A DNA stretch of 64,000 bases, taken from Portunus trituberculatus. Taxonomy: Eukaryota; Arthropoda; Malacostraca; Decapoda; Portunidae. The stretch covers positions 31,548,425-31,612,424 of the forward strand of contig NC_059296.1 of NCBI RefSeq assembly GCF_017591435.1, given 5' to 3'. The stretch's first letter is position 1, and every line of letters starts with the position of its first letter. The notes below the pieces were generated by a model. The model saw only the letters and a list, made by a program, of their open reading frames with translations, was not told where the DNA came from and made no database searches. This document shows, piece after piece, positions 13,461 through 27,995 of this stretch. The position numbers were made by a program, and so were the translations under genes.

Positions 13461-13747
13461 CACTGTATGATCTGCTGCAGTCTCTGACGAGACAGCCAGA
13501 CGTTATCCTACGGAGCGAGCTCAGAGCTCATTATTTCCGATCTTCGGATAGGTCTGAGACCAAGCACACACCACACACCGGGACAACAAGGTCACAACTC
13601 CTCGATTTACATCCCGTACCTACTCACTGCTAGGTGAACAGGGGCTACACGTGAAAGGAGACACACCCAAATATCTCCACCCGGCCGGGGAATCGAACCC
13701 CGGTCCTCTGGTTTGTGAAGCCAGCGCTCTAACCACTGAGCTACCGG

Positions 13748-13749
<2 letters not shown>
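13459..13749 (-). mobile_element. tRNA-headed SINE, family 1, copy 2
   Basis: A near-identical neighbour of the previous copy with the same head and body. The tail ends in CAGTGAAACACAC. It is flanked by (GT)n on both sides (13406-13458 and 13750-13794). Confidence 0.88.
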
Positions 13750-13794
<45 letters not shown>

Positions 13795-13797
<3 letters not shown>

Positions 13798-16700
13798 GCG
13801 TGTGCGTGCATGCGTGCAAAACCTTTAAAGCTCCTATCCCCAATTAATTTATGTTGAGGAGTGTACGTAGGAGGACAACAACAACAACATGAAGGGAAAA
13901 AGTTTAAACAAATGGCCGCGAGTGTCACTGTGCGAGAGTAATGGTTGAGGGAGGCAGTCCGTGGCATCAATCTTGTAAACTTTTGATGTGTCCAGATGCA
14001 CCGCCACCCCCGCCCCTCTGAAACACCTTCAAATTCATCAAAAATAAACAAATAAAAAACAAAGCAGTAACGGACGACAGTAGCGGACACTACACTATGC
14101 TGCAAAAAACACTTCTGCTAAAATCTTAAAACTGAGCGATTGGGGGACACATTCTTGATATCTCTTCGCTATACTGGGACAGCGAGAGGTTCAGAGCGTA
14201 CATTATTAAGAAACACGTGCCCTGAAGAGCCTTCTCGTATTGCAAATTATGGCATTTTTTTCAGAAACTGCTTGGAATGATTGTTCATAAAGATCTTGAG
14301 CGGAAAAGAAAAGGTATTATTAGTAATTGTCTATCCCTAAGAGTGTTCAGGTGTCGCGGAGAGTAAACCGTGCAGACATGAACTGACAAATGCACTAATG
14401 ATTCCATGGAAAGAGAGAGAGAGAGAGAGAGAGAAGAGGGCGGGAGGAGTGACAAGAAAGTTAATACAAAGAATAGAACTTGGGAGAGAGACAAAAAACA
14501 AAAACTTTCTGATCAACGGAACTTAATAGCTAAGTTGAAGTTATAGAAAATATATGAAAGTGAATCACCACCGCCGCCGCCACCACCACCACCACCACCA
14601 CCACCACCAGTTCTACCGAAAAGATTGAGGGATGGAGCTTTCTATAGAGGTTAAAAATGCAAACATTTGTGTGCGACGGGTAAACGCGGCAGTGAAACTA
14701 AAAGGAAAGGCATACAGAGCCATGGCTAGACCAGTGGCGGCGCAGGGAGTGCAAGCAATACACGTCGAGAATGGAAGTGGTTGATGTGGTTGATATTGCG
14801 AGGGATTGTAGAGTAGCGAGGAGAGACGGGGTGAGTAACGCAAGGCTCAGAGGAAGAGTTTGAAAGTTTCGTATGTTTTTTTTAATATTCAACCCTTTTA
14901 CTGTGATACATAACAGTTCACAGCCTTACAGGAATTCAATCTTCATAAGCATTGACAAGAAACGAAAAAACAAGAATTAAAATAATGTATTAAGCAACGT
15001 CTGGCCAGTGCAATGTTTGAAGGTGGCTAAAGAGATAAAAGAAATGCCTGAGAGTTGTTCGTAATTAGGGGGATGAAAATAAGATGCCATGGAAAGTGTT
15101 GTTTAAGGAAACCCACAGAGAAGCGAAATACGTCCCTGGTAACACGGACACGAGGAATGAGTGGCTGTGCGGTGTGCGCCAAGCTGAGGCTGAGGACCAG
15201 TATAGGTGCGTGAGGGGTAGCCTGCCAGAATGATGTGGCGTGATGAATGGTTCGCCCTATCGCAAGACGAGCTAACAACAATGCACACAGCGGCCGAGAA
15301 GATATAGCGTGAGTGAGGGAGGGAGGAAGCTTGAGGTAGATACTGTGTCCATGATGAAAAGGATTTTAAAATAGAGAAATTCTTATTATGAAGGACGCCA
15401 TTACAGAGAAGTATATGGTAAGAGTCGTATATTGGGAGGTCTTTAGGCCTGTAACGAGGGAGTCTAGTGAGTTACCACTGGTCAGCGAAGTGTAAAAAGT
15501 GGGAGTATTTTTTTCTTGCTGTATATGAATTTCCAGAATAACTCAAAGGTCAATTGTTTTTAGTTCATGATGCACACACAGCTTCTGGAGACACGCACTG
15601 TTAAACTTGCATGTGTTTTATTTACTTTTGTTTTATTTTCAAGAATTTTTTAAAGGTCAAATATGTTTACGATAGTTTATGATGCACATTTACATGCTTT
15701 TGAAATATACTCTGAATTTTCACTAACCCAAGTATTTGTCTCTGACGTGTTTTGCTCATGATTTTGTATGGCGATGCAGGACAGGGTGGCTCGCGTCACT
15801 CGATCACTGGACAAGAAATGTGACGGTGGACTATGGACGCCGTGAAGAGAACCGAGGTATTCCTGCGTGGCGGTGACGGATATGTGGTGCGAGACAGTCC
15901 CTGCCACTCACTCATGCATCCCCGACACCGCGACCTCCCGTGGTAAGGTGGAAGTTGCTGGGACACAGTGGTGGGCTTCGTCTCTTGTCAGGTACGCAAC
16001 TCTGGGCGTACTTTGTGTTGCTACAGTAGGTACGTACTTCTACTAATGCTATTGTTGATGCTATTTCTACTGAACTTGCTGATGCGACTACTTCTGTTAT
16101 TATTGTTGATGTTACTGAAACAACTTCCACTGATCTTTTTGGAAGTTTACTTGGTGATGCTTCTTCTACTGACACTCTTGATAATCCACTCGATCAATTT
16201 TGTCATCAATGATTATTATTTTCTACTTCACTGCAAGAAATAAGGTCTCTTTCGCCTTTTGTCTTCTCACCTTTATCAACTGTCCGTGCCGCTACAGCCC
16301 GGAACACTGCATTCAGTTCAGTGTGTACTCTTCTGCTGTTCCTTAGTATCCATGCCTTGTGTCCAGTCATTCATTCATCTGCGTTGCCTGTTCGCTTGCC
16401 CGTGCCCACTTCTCTTCAACTTTGTCTGCTGCTTCGGTCTGTCTCCCATTGCACGATGAATTTTCTCCTGTCTCTCCACTTTATCCAATTATCCATCTGT
16501 TATCTATTCTGCCTGTGTTTTCTTCTCTTGAACTTTGTCTTCTGCATGTGGCTGCTTCTGAATCCCTAGTATTGTTCTCTCCTGTCTCTTTGTGTGCCGT
16601 CTACTTGAATGATTACGCTAATGATAAAATTAAGTCAAGAAAGAAAACCTGCTGGTAATTACAAAGTGTTTATTGCTAATGGGACAAACCTTCACTGTTC

Positions 16701-17286
16701 TTGCTATAAACTGTCGCGTTTTAATCCAGCCGTTCACTCTCACTAATAGCGACTCACACTGGGATAACATTTGCCAAACTTTACAATGCTTTAATAAATT
16801 GGTGCGTTGATTACGTAACGCGTTCATAGGTAATTAATCTGAGCCATGTATTATAGAATGCTTTGAAATGTCGTGCCGTGAATGCATAGAATAACCTCGT
16901 GAATAATGTATCCCGCTAATGAAAGCTAGACCACCTCGTCTCTTAGTGGCTGTTGTGGCGTCATCTGCATACTCGTGATGGAGGGAATGGGTACTCCACT
17001 CCACTCCACTCCTCTCTTGCTCTCCCATCGAGCATTAATTATGGAACTTTGAGGAGGGAGTCTTTCCACGTCTAAGACCTTTTAGTCATTAGTGATGGAT
17101 GAAGGAAGAGGCGAACATGAAAAATTAGGTACGCAAGAGAAGTGGAAAATATTCAGCTAGAGAATAACTTCTTCCCGAGAGCAAATGGCTTAAGTTTGGA
17201 AATAAATTGAGCATGGAACAAATAGTACCCAATCATTCGGCCATCACCAATGTTGGGAAGTTTTTACCGTGCTGGTGGCGCTGGCG

Positions 17287-17295
<9 letters not shown>
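13795..17295. other. no gene recognised
   Basis: The stretch holds (GA)n at 14411-14434, (CCA)n with CCG at 14567-14609, and a TTG/CTA-rich degenerate triplet stretch at 16020-16170 that yields spurious leucine-rich frames. The 16255-16580 segment is pyrimidine-rich on the plus strand. No frame shows domain-like composition or paired splice sites. Confidence 0.4.
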
Positions 17296-17296
<1 letters not shown>

Positions 17297-17336
<40 letters not shown>

Positions 17337-17380
17337 TTCAACATGGTGTGGTCGTCGGCAGAGAGAGAGAGAGAGAGAGG
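17297..17380. repeat. two (GA)n tracts
   Basis: GA runs at 17297-17333 and 17361-17379 are separated by 27 non-repetitive bases. Confidence 0.95.
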
Positions 17381-17568
17381 AGAATATTCAATGTTCTAAG
17401 AAAATGTAATACCAGCACAACCTGCAAATTTTATGCGCCAGCCGTCAGCACCCGGCAGCGCTCCACTACCGTGCGGAAGTAACGCCTGCAGGAATCAGTC
17501 AGTGAAAGAAAAGACCGGAAGTCACCAGCGTCCCGATGGAATTCTTTTACTTCGGTAACATCACCCAT

Positions 17569-17725
<157 letters not shown>

Positions 17726-18066
17726 AGCAAAATATCGTCTTCCAGAGTAGGACGTAAATACTGTACAGTGACAGTGACACGGACGCAGCCAGCGGTGATC
17801 ATCTCAACACCGTCATTAGTTGAAAGTGCAATTTTACAATTTTTGATGGTGCTGTATAACAAAATGGACAACGTAAATATTGTCTACCAAAGTTGTGAGA
17901 AGAGAGAATGATGACTGAAGTAGTAGGCTATATACGTAGTGCAGGGGAGGAGCATGCAGTGCAGGGGTACCGCCACCTGTCGATGCCTTATGCCTTCAAG
18001 TATTCCTGTCATTTTATTTTATTTTGCCTTTCCTTTTTTTTATTTTTTTACTTTCATTCTCCAAGC

Positions 18067-18777
18067 ATGGGACCGAACTTGCTAATCAAGGATCACAACA
18101 AGAAGTTATTGCAACAGCTGCTCGAGAAAGCAGAGCTGAAGACTTCCCGCACCTCCGCAGGCGTGGCGCCACTATCTCGCCCAGATAGCCACTTTAAATT
18201 TCTTTCTCCTACTCCGATTTTCAAGTTGCTACCTCCCATTGAACTAACCTCGTATAGACTCAAGAAACTGGTGGAGGAAATTTACGGCCCACCTATTGAC
18301 AGAACAAACTGGTCCAAACCTTTCAGGTTCAGCTCTGAGAACGAAACGACGTCGCCCACTGATGTTACCCAGAGTAGCGGGGCCCCCTCACCACGCACTG
18401 TGTCATCTTCTGACAACGCGCCTGTAATGTTGCCGAGGGGTGCTGTACCACCAGAACATAGCACCGGTGGCACGCTCGAAACGAAGGAACAGGAACATGA
18501 ACAGCAACAGCGTTCGATGCGAGAAACCCGAAACCGCCAGAGCAGTTCGCCTCAGGTGGCCGAGTCAACGCTGACGTTCAAGATAATCACAGGACTTCTG
18601 ATATTTGTAATCTTGGTAATTGTCATATGTATTATTTCAATTTCGGATTATCTTGAATTCCTGGTATTACATAAAGTAATCGGTCGGTGGTCATGCAACA
18701 ACAAACACCACACACGTCGGGGAAGCGCTTTTCCGACGCTGAGTCAGGAAAACGTAGGAAACTTTAACAAGGACTGA
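18067..18777 (+). CDS. unrecognised single-pass membrane protein (terminal exon)
   Basis: I do not recognise the family. From the ATG at 18067 the frame encodes 236 residues. Residues 10-25 are Lys/Leu-rich and probably helical. A Ser/Thr/Pro-rich central part carries sequons at Asn81 (NWS) and Asn92 (NET). A Gln/Glu-rich patch spans ~140-155. One strong transmembrane segment (~171-192, Ile/Val/Leu) is followed by a basic tail (His/Arg/Lys ~208-219). A long T-rich tract and AG at 18064-18065 immediately precede the ATG, like a splice acceptor, so this may be the last coding exon of a longer gene. The frame is open upstream to 17908, but that part translates the pyrimidine tract. An ATTAAA at 18909-18914 could be the poly(A) signal. 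The mixed composition and length argue for a real exon. The extracellular versus cytosolic sides are inferred. Confidence 0.5.
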   Translation: MGPNLLIKDHNKKLLQQLLEKAELKTSRTSAGVAPLSRPDSHFKFLSPTPIFKLLPPIELTSYRLKKLVEEIYGPPIDRTNWSKPFRFSSENETTSPTDVTQSSGAPSPRTVSSSDNAPVMLPRGAVPPEHSTGGTLETKEQEHEQQQRSMRETRNRQSSSPQVAESTLTFKIITGLLIFVILVIVICIISISDYLEFLVLHKVIGRWSCNNKHHTRRGSAFPTLSQENVGNFNKD

Positions 18778-18908
18778 GGATACCAGAGCTGTTGTCCTTA
18801 CCGAGATATGACACCAGTAGAATACTTTCTGTACACCATCTTGCACGGAGACCAGACCTGTGCTTCTTTAGACTTTTTTAACGTTTTCTTTCCCTTATAT
18901 CAAAAAAT

Positions 18909-18914
18909 ATTAAA
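18909..18914 (+). other. candidate poly(A) signal ATTAAA
   Basis: ATTAAA lies 132 bases after the stop of the membrane-protein frame, in an AT-rich stretch. It is a common variant signal; a matching GT/T-rich downstream element was not clearly identified. Confidence 0.3.
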
Positions 18915-19042
18915 TAACAAACACTGCTAATTTTCCCCTCATTCCGTAGATGCATACAAGCAGTGTGTTTGTTGTCATGTGGTGTGGCGATAACAGCGGG
19001 CACTTACTTAAATGTGTGTGTATGTGTGTGTGTGTGTGTGTG

Positions 19043-19136
19043 TTTCACTGTTTGATCTGCTGCAGTCTCTGACGAGACAGCCAGACGTTACCCTACGGAA
19101 CGAGCTCAGAGCTCATTATTTCCGATCTTCGGATAG

Positions 19137-19140
<4 letters not shown>
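19043..19140 (-). mobile_element. SINE family 1, head-truncated fragment
   Basis: Only the tail ~98 bp of the family is present. (GT)n abuts it on both sides (from ~19017 and at 19141-19170), the breakpoint at GGATAGGTCT meeting GT directly. Confidence 0.85.
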
Positions 19141-22459
<3,319 letters not shown>

Positions 22460-22930
22460 TTGGATTATTGATATGGAACATGGAAGTTATGCAGCAGGAT
22501 GATGTGATGAGGGTGAGAAGCATACTCTGTTGATGCCACCAACTGGCCAAGAGTGATGGGACCCATTATGCGTCTTTCTGGGAGCAGGATGTGTATAACC
22601 ACTCCCAGGTCTTTCTCTAACATTCTCTTCATTAGAATCTCTTCTCCCGTTCTGTATTCCCATCTAGGTCTTCGATTACTTCCACTGATTTCCATCACGT
22701 GGCACTTTTTGGCATTAAATTCTAATATCCACTATTGGCCACACTCCCAGATCTTGTTAATATCTCCTTGCAATTCCATAGTCATCATTACTCTTTATTA
22801 CACTCAGTAGTTTCACACAATCTGCAGCTACTCAAGCCCTCTTGTATATCATTAATTTTGGAACATTACTGATGCCAGCACTGATTTCTGTGGTACTCCA
22901 CTTGTTACTGTGCTCCAACTTGATGCGATA
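22460..22930 (-). mobile_element. decayed LINE fragment, RT C-terminal region
   Basis: Minus-strand remnants align in order with the LINE-A copies of this window: a CHVMEI-like block, LEKDLGVVI, and relics of the Gly-Val-Pro region before it. Multiple frameshifts make it a fossil. Confidence 0.6.
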
Positions 22931-24039
22931 ATAATAATTTGTAAAAACAGTTCAAATCATCAGTGTTAATGATATAGAGAAATAACAACTCTAGGTGCTT
23001 AGTAAAGACTATGAATGATTGACAGACTGTAACTAACTGAGATTCATTGTCTTGAATCTAAAGCAGAAGAAATCCAGGGTGACATATTTCAAACATCAGG
23101 TACATCATACTGTCTTCATGATTGCCGACAGCATATAGTCACTCTGTCACACCAGACATGGCATGGTGGCAGTGGTAGAGGTCAGCGTGGTTGTCCCAGA
23201 GCATGAACTGAGCCATTATTTTTGGTGGTGTCACAGTTTGTTCATTTCTCAACTTTTTCATTATCTTCATCCCTTTTCCTCTTCATATTTGTTTGATGAT
23301 GTCAGCAATATATGAACAAGACAATATTGTTATTAGAACAATTCATTGTTAGAATGATTCACAGACAGAATGAGTGAGGCCATAGGAAAAAGCAGTGGTG
23401 CATAAGACATGCTGATGGAGATCACGTGGTCCGTCACGATAGAGGCCTCTGATGGTGCTGTGTGTGTGGGGAACAGAGAAGAGGAGACAGTGTGATTGGC
23501 TGGTCATAGTCTGCACTGCCAAGTGTTTCTTACTCACCTGTGGTCAAGAGTTCTCTCCACAGTGTCTCGCCATGTTCACAAGGTAAGGAAAATTCTTCCT
23601 TTCATTGGATTTTATCTTGTTTTAGATATGATAAATAAGTGGTTATTAAAATATTATAATTTGCCAGTGGATGACACACTCCTAATTTAAAAATTTTGAG
23701 AAAAGAATTTATTGGTAGTATTTTGAAGCAAAAATACTGCCATTTTGTAATAGATTTATTGTGTCTTTCTACCAAGCATTCAGAAACTCTTCCAGTGAAA
23801 ATTATGTGGCATAAAGTAACCTAATTGAGTGCAACTTTATTGCTGGGTGGCTTACAAATTGAGTCTTCTCATTTTAATGAGTTATGTATAGGTAAGAAGA
23901 ATTAATTCTATATAAAAATCTGAAGACATTTGTAGCCCCATAACATCTAGCCTTTTTTTCTTTTTCTTTTTTATATAAGAGCCACTGGCCAAAGGAAAAC
24001 AAAATTAGCAAATGGTCTTTTGTCATCAAGAACCTGTCC
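22931..24039. other. no gene recognised
   Basis: Mixed AT-rich sequence, within the far 3' span of the PRPS gene if the distal last exon is not used, otherwise intergenic. A pyrimidine run lies at 23950-23972. Confidence 0.4.
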
Positions 24040-24228
24040 CCCTCAGTTATAAGACCATCTACCCAAAGACCCAGTAATCTGACATCAAACAGAATGTTAA
24101 TTAAATGATTGGCACAAACTCAATATACAATGATACTACAAAGGATATTATTAGACCAGTCATCTTAAGTACCTCTGGAAATTTTCTTGTGAACCTCTAG
24201 GACTTTTCAAACCCCACGTTGAGAACTC
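24040..24228 (-). repeat. uncharacterised interspersed repeat, copy 1
   Basis: The reverse complement matches 27490-27720: shared TTCAAGAGGTACTTA-like start, CTAATATCCTTTG, TTAACATTCTGTT and TGTCAGATTACTGG in the same order. It directly continues a LINE-B endonuclease fragment on the minus strand. Confidence 0.6.
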
Positions 24229-24348
24229 CTCTTCTAGGTCATGGAGGATAGCAAAGTTGAGGACTAATTCACCATGATGGTCTGTGACGGGAGATGAAGG
24301 CCAAAGTTTGTGGTGAACGTTGAAGTCTCCAAGAATGGAGATCTTCAC
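24229..24348 (-). mobile_element. LINE-B endonuclease fragment
   Basis: The minus strand encodes ISILGDFNVHHKLW, then HGELVLNFAILHDLEE, the APE-endonuclease core also seen at ~42580-42690. Only about 40 codons survive. GDFN is the conserved catalytic-site motif of APE-type LINE endonucleases. Confidence 0.75.
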
Positions 24349-25608
24349 AAAAGGAGAGAATTACAATGTGCTTTATTTTGAAAGTTATGTAGTCTTGTAG
24401 TCAGAGAAAATTGGTGAAAGGATTATTGCACAGATAAATTAGTGTGAGTGACTGGAGTTGTAACAAGGAATATTCAAGAGCTGAGGCACGAGACCACAGA
24501 CGCAACATCTAGCTTTAGATTGAAAATTAAATTAAGGGAAAATAGGTATGTCTTTACATTCTACATTGTTTAAACTTTATGGAATATTTGCACTGAACTG
24601 TATTGCAGTACTCAGCCTCTAATGAGAATAGTGCTGCTTTAGGATGACCTCATCTTCATTACTATATACTTCAGTATGGAAATCACTAATAAGTTTTGTG
24701 TTAAGTCCACTACTTATTTCCATACCAAACAGCTATACACCATGAGCAAATCTTCATTTCATGCCCTGCCAAAAACAGCCCTTAGGATGACTGTATTCTA
24801 CAGTGCTGGTATCTGTTAATGCTCGTTCCACAAGTGTAGTGTTGCTCTTTGAACTCATTATATAATGTCAGTCATGAAAAGGATATTTCAAGCACCTAAC
24901 TTATCAAGACCAATAATTTTTTTTTTTTTTTTTTCCATTAAATTATTATACAAGTAATAAAGGAACAGTAATTTGAAAAATTATATTTATTTTACTTACA
25001 GTAAGTTAGGAGTGCGTTCACATGCTCATAATGGAGGACATGCAGCACAGTGTGTATAATGGTTCCAAAATACAAAAGCTAGTCTTTTTACCATAAAGGC
25101 AGGTCTTTTGTTACTGAATATCACATAATGTACAAGACATCACTTTGTCACAAATAACAAGTCAAGAAAACAGTGATGCATCAAGAAACATAGCTCTTCT
25201 CACATTATTAGCCGCCTCGTATATAATTTTCATAAACAAATAACGTCAAACAGAATTAGTGATGTCTTTATTCAGTGCTGAGTAATGTTAAATTATCTAA
25301 AACATTCACCTACTACTGAGATAGAATGGCTATATAACACTGCCATGATAACACTTAGCACCTCAGAGTGTACTATTTATGCAAAGCCGTGAATGGTATA
25401 CTTGCCTTCTGACTGATTCAGCTTTGCTGCCACAAAGACAACATCAATATCAGCTTCACTGCCACAAAGACAGCATCAATATCAGCATTGTCTTACAGTA
25501 TACAAATGCAGCCATTCATTCACTGTAAAATATATGATTCCTGAAACTAAATACTCTCCACATTACAAAATTTCTATAGATTTGAATATCTAACCAACAG
25601 AGTATTCC

Positions 25609-25683
<75 letters not shown>

Positions 25684-25786
25684 CCAAACCCACACACAAA
25701 CAATACACAATTTTATATGTAAAGCATCTTAATGGACAATACATGGCATATCACATTCAAAAAGCAGCTGGATAAACAAATATGAT

Positions 25787-25820
<34 letters not shown>

Positions 25821-25900
25821 ACCTTCCACCAAACTGTAAATACATAGTTATTCACAAAGTTGGTGCTGATATAAAACTTTCTTTTGAAGGCATGAGGTGG
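24349..25900. other. 3' flank/UTR of the distal PRPS exon plus repeats
   Basis: The stretch holds poly-T (24922-24938), a 32-bp imperfect tandem duplication at 25421-25484 (GCCACAAAGACA units), (AT)n at 25614-25681 and (GT)n at 25790-25817. An AATAAA on the minus strand (25267-25272) could end a transcript using the distal PRPS exon. Confidence 0.5.
25267..25272 (-). other. candidate poly(A) signal AATAAA
   Basis: The minus-strand AATAAA lies ~630 bases after the stop of the distal PRPS terminal exon. Position only; no cleavage site can be seen. Confidence 0.3.
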
Positions 25901-25996
25901 TCAGTGGTATGGCACGTTCCATGAAAGGTAGGAGATGCTTTCCCCATTGTGAGTCCTCCTCAGGGCTTCAGCAAATGTTGCCGAGACATCAATGCA
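25901..25996 (-). CDS. Prps: PRPP synthetase, distal alternative terminal exon
   Basis: An acceptor (TTGTCCCTTTTACAG) is followed in phase 0 by 31 codons and TGA. The peptide begins CIDVSATFAEALRRTHNGES and aligns to human PRPS residues 289-318. It keeps RRTHNGES but ends ISYLSWNVPYH, one residue longer than the proximal exon's product. 19 of 30 positions match the proximal exon while codons have diverged widely, which suggests an old duplication kept under selection. It lies 20 kb downstream of the proximal terminal exon on the same strand and follows the same CAG-ending exon (51750-51909) in phase. Human position Phe313 is Ser here. A pseudo-exon is the alternative, but the intact frame and acceptor argue against it. 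Confidence 0.8.
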   Translation of the reverse strand, partial: CIDVSATFAEALRRTHNGESISYLSWNVPYH

Positions 25997-26000
25997 CTGT

Positions 26001-26611
26001 AAAAGGGACAAGCAATATATAATTCCCTGGAGTAATAACACTTCTTTTTGCAGAAAGGTAGAAGTTATATTATTAAATGGGTGAAATGAAGTATGAATTT
26101 GAGATGTTAACCCTTCTATCCACTTAAGAATTAGGATAATCACAACTACAAACTAGACAAAAAGAAAACACTTAGGTCTTTAATAAGCAAGTGCTAAACA
26201 TTCATAGAAGAGGGATAGTCTGAGAGGGTAATGTGTTACCATGGTCTTGATCTTGATCACTCATGATCACCACCTGAGACTTGCCCACACCACACACACC
26301 ATCCTCTTGTTCAAAGAGGACACTAACTGTTTATGCTCTGAAAAATTGTTAGTAAGTTGAGTGGGATTTAAAATATTAGGCCTGACAAGTAGCAAGCGAG
26401 GACACTCCCCAACTTACTACAGAGTGGTGAGTGGGTGTGGATGGTGTGAAGGCGAGTCATACATTAGTCACTTTAGTGAATTTTAAAGAACAGTTACTCG
26501 AGTATCTGCCACCAGGGTCAAATACCAACAAAATTTGAACAGCACCCTTACAGCTATGCCCATAAGCACATCGAATACTGCAATACATACAACATTGTCT
26601 TTATAAATATA
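26001..26611. other. intron between the two PRPS last exons
   Basis: No coding or repeat signal was recognised here. The palindromic stretch GATCTTGATCACTCATGATCACC lies near 26250. Confidence 0.4.
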
Positions 26612-26760
26612 AATTCCCAAGGCACATTGTATAATATAGATATCAATTCCCAAGGCACATTGTATAATATAGATATAAATTCCCAAGGCACATTGTATAA
26701 TCAAGTCATTATTATATAAAGTTACTCACTACCCCAAGGCACATTGTGTAATCAGTCATT
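26612..26760. repeat. 33-bp tandem repeat, 3+ copies
   Basis: The unit begins AATTCCCAAGGCACATTG at 26612, 26645 and 26678 (exact 33-bp spacing). A decayed unit with CCCCAAGGCACATTGTG lies near 26732. Confidence 0.9.
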
Positions 26761-27164
26761 TTAATCTAAGTTACTCACTTATACTAAACCTTTTTTCTGC
26801 AATTCCAAAGTTTACCAATGAAAAGGAGGAGTGTTGAGATGCTGGTTAACTCTTGCATTACCAATGAGGACAGGAAAAGAATGACAGAGTACAAATCAAA
26901 GAAAGAAGGCATGCCATTACAAAATTCAGAAAAGCAGACACAAGGAAATAATGGTAGAAAACCGCAACTGTGCAGTAATAAGTGAGATGAACGTTGGGTA
27001 GAACAGGAATTCCTGAAACAAAAAAAAACATTAGACACGAGGTCTATGTAGAATTAGCACCAGGGACATGGAAAAGGACTCCTCCAATACTGAACCGTCA
27101 CCTTAAAGTTAGTATTTTGCTAAAAATAAATATGAAACTTGAAAATTTTGTCAAAGGTTATTCC

Positions 27165-27482
27165 TAGCGGTGGCATAATGGATAAGGTGGTGAGCGTGAG
27201 ATCAGGCAGACGTCCACACATAGGTTTGAATACCATCATGTATTTATTGCCTTGATACTTTGCCACTTGTTGAGTGGTTTAAAGTTATCTACATGTCACC
27301 ATGATACCAAGGTTTTATTTAGGTGGTTACACCAAAGATGCACTTAGGTGGTGATATGAGCCCTTACATGGGTACCACTAAATAAAACTGCCTGCACCAC
27401 TAATGGGTGGAAGCTTAACAGCACTTGCAATACTCTTCAAGTTCCCTACAGGTGCTATAGGCCAGGACATTAAAAAAAAAAG
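27165..27482 (+). mobile_element. tRNA-headed SINE with A tail
   Basis: The head has an A box (TGGCATAATGG) and a near B box (GGTTTGAATACC) 50 bases later. A ~230-bp body ends in A10 at 27472-27481. It differs from the GT-flanked SINEs: opposite strand, poly(A) tail and no microsatellite at its ends. Confidence 0.65.
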
Positions 27483-27489
27483 GGTTTAC

Positions 27490-27720
27490 AAGATTTCAAG
27501 AGGTACTTAGATAGCTGATCTAATATCCTTTGCATATTTAGTTAGTAGTGTCAGTAGTCACTAAACAAACATTCTGTAAGATTTCCAGAGTTACTTAAAA
27601 GGCTGAACTAATATATCCTTTACAGTACCACTGCATATTGAGTTAGTGTCAGTCACTAAATTAACATTCTGTTCAATGTCAGATTACTGGATGTTCAGGA
27701 GGTGGTTTTAAATGAGTAAA
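27490..27720 (+). repeat. uncharacterised interspersed repeat, copy 2
   Basis: Homologous to 24040-24228 in the opposite orientation. Its interior is partly duplicated: CTAATATCCTTTG..GCATATT..TTAGT..CACTAAA..AACATTCTGT occurs twice, ~85 bp apart. Confidence 0.6.
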
Positions 27721-27995
27721 GGTTGAGAACCCTTCATGTAGAGGAAGAAGATGGCTAGGTATATATGTGTGTATGTTGCCCATGTATAAAAGAACAATTA
27801 TCTAAATTTTTGTGTTAAGTGAGGTGGTCAATTTTTTACAGCACTTAAAACTAAAATTGTTTAGTTTATTTCAAAAATTATATTGTTCTGCAGATTGTCT
27901 TCTGAAATGCCTACTTTGTCAAAGCATTTGACCAGGAAGAATGATGCTGGAAAATGCTGTATAGTTATTCATTGGCATTGTGTGTGTGTGTGTGT

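Noticed and set aside
15912..16243. Leu-rich plus frame and its complementary Ser/Val/Thr frame
   Set aside because: Degenerate TTG/CTA triplet repetition gives open frames on both strands.
17908..18066. Upstream ATG extending the membrane protein by 53 residues
   Set aside because: The added part translates a T-rich tract that looks like a polypyrimidine tract, so the ATG at 18067 after the AG is the better start.
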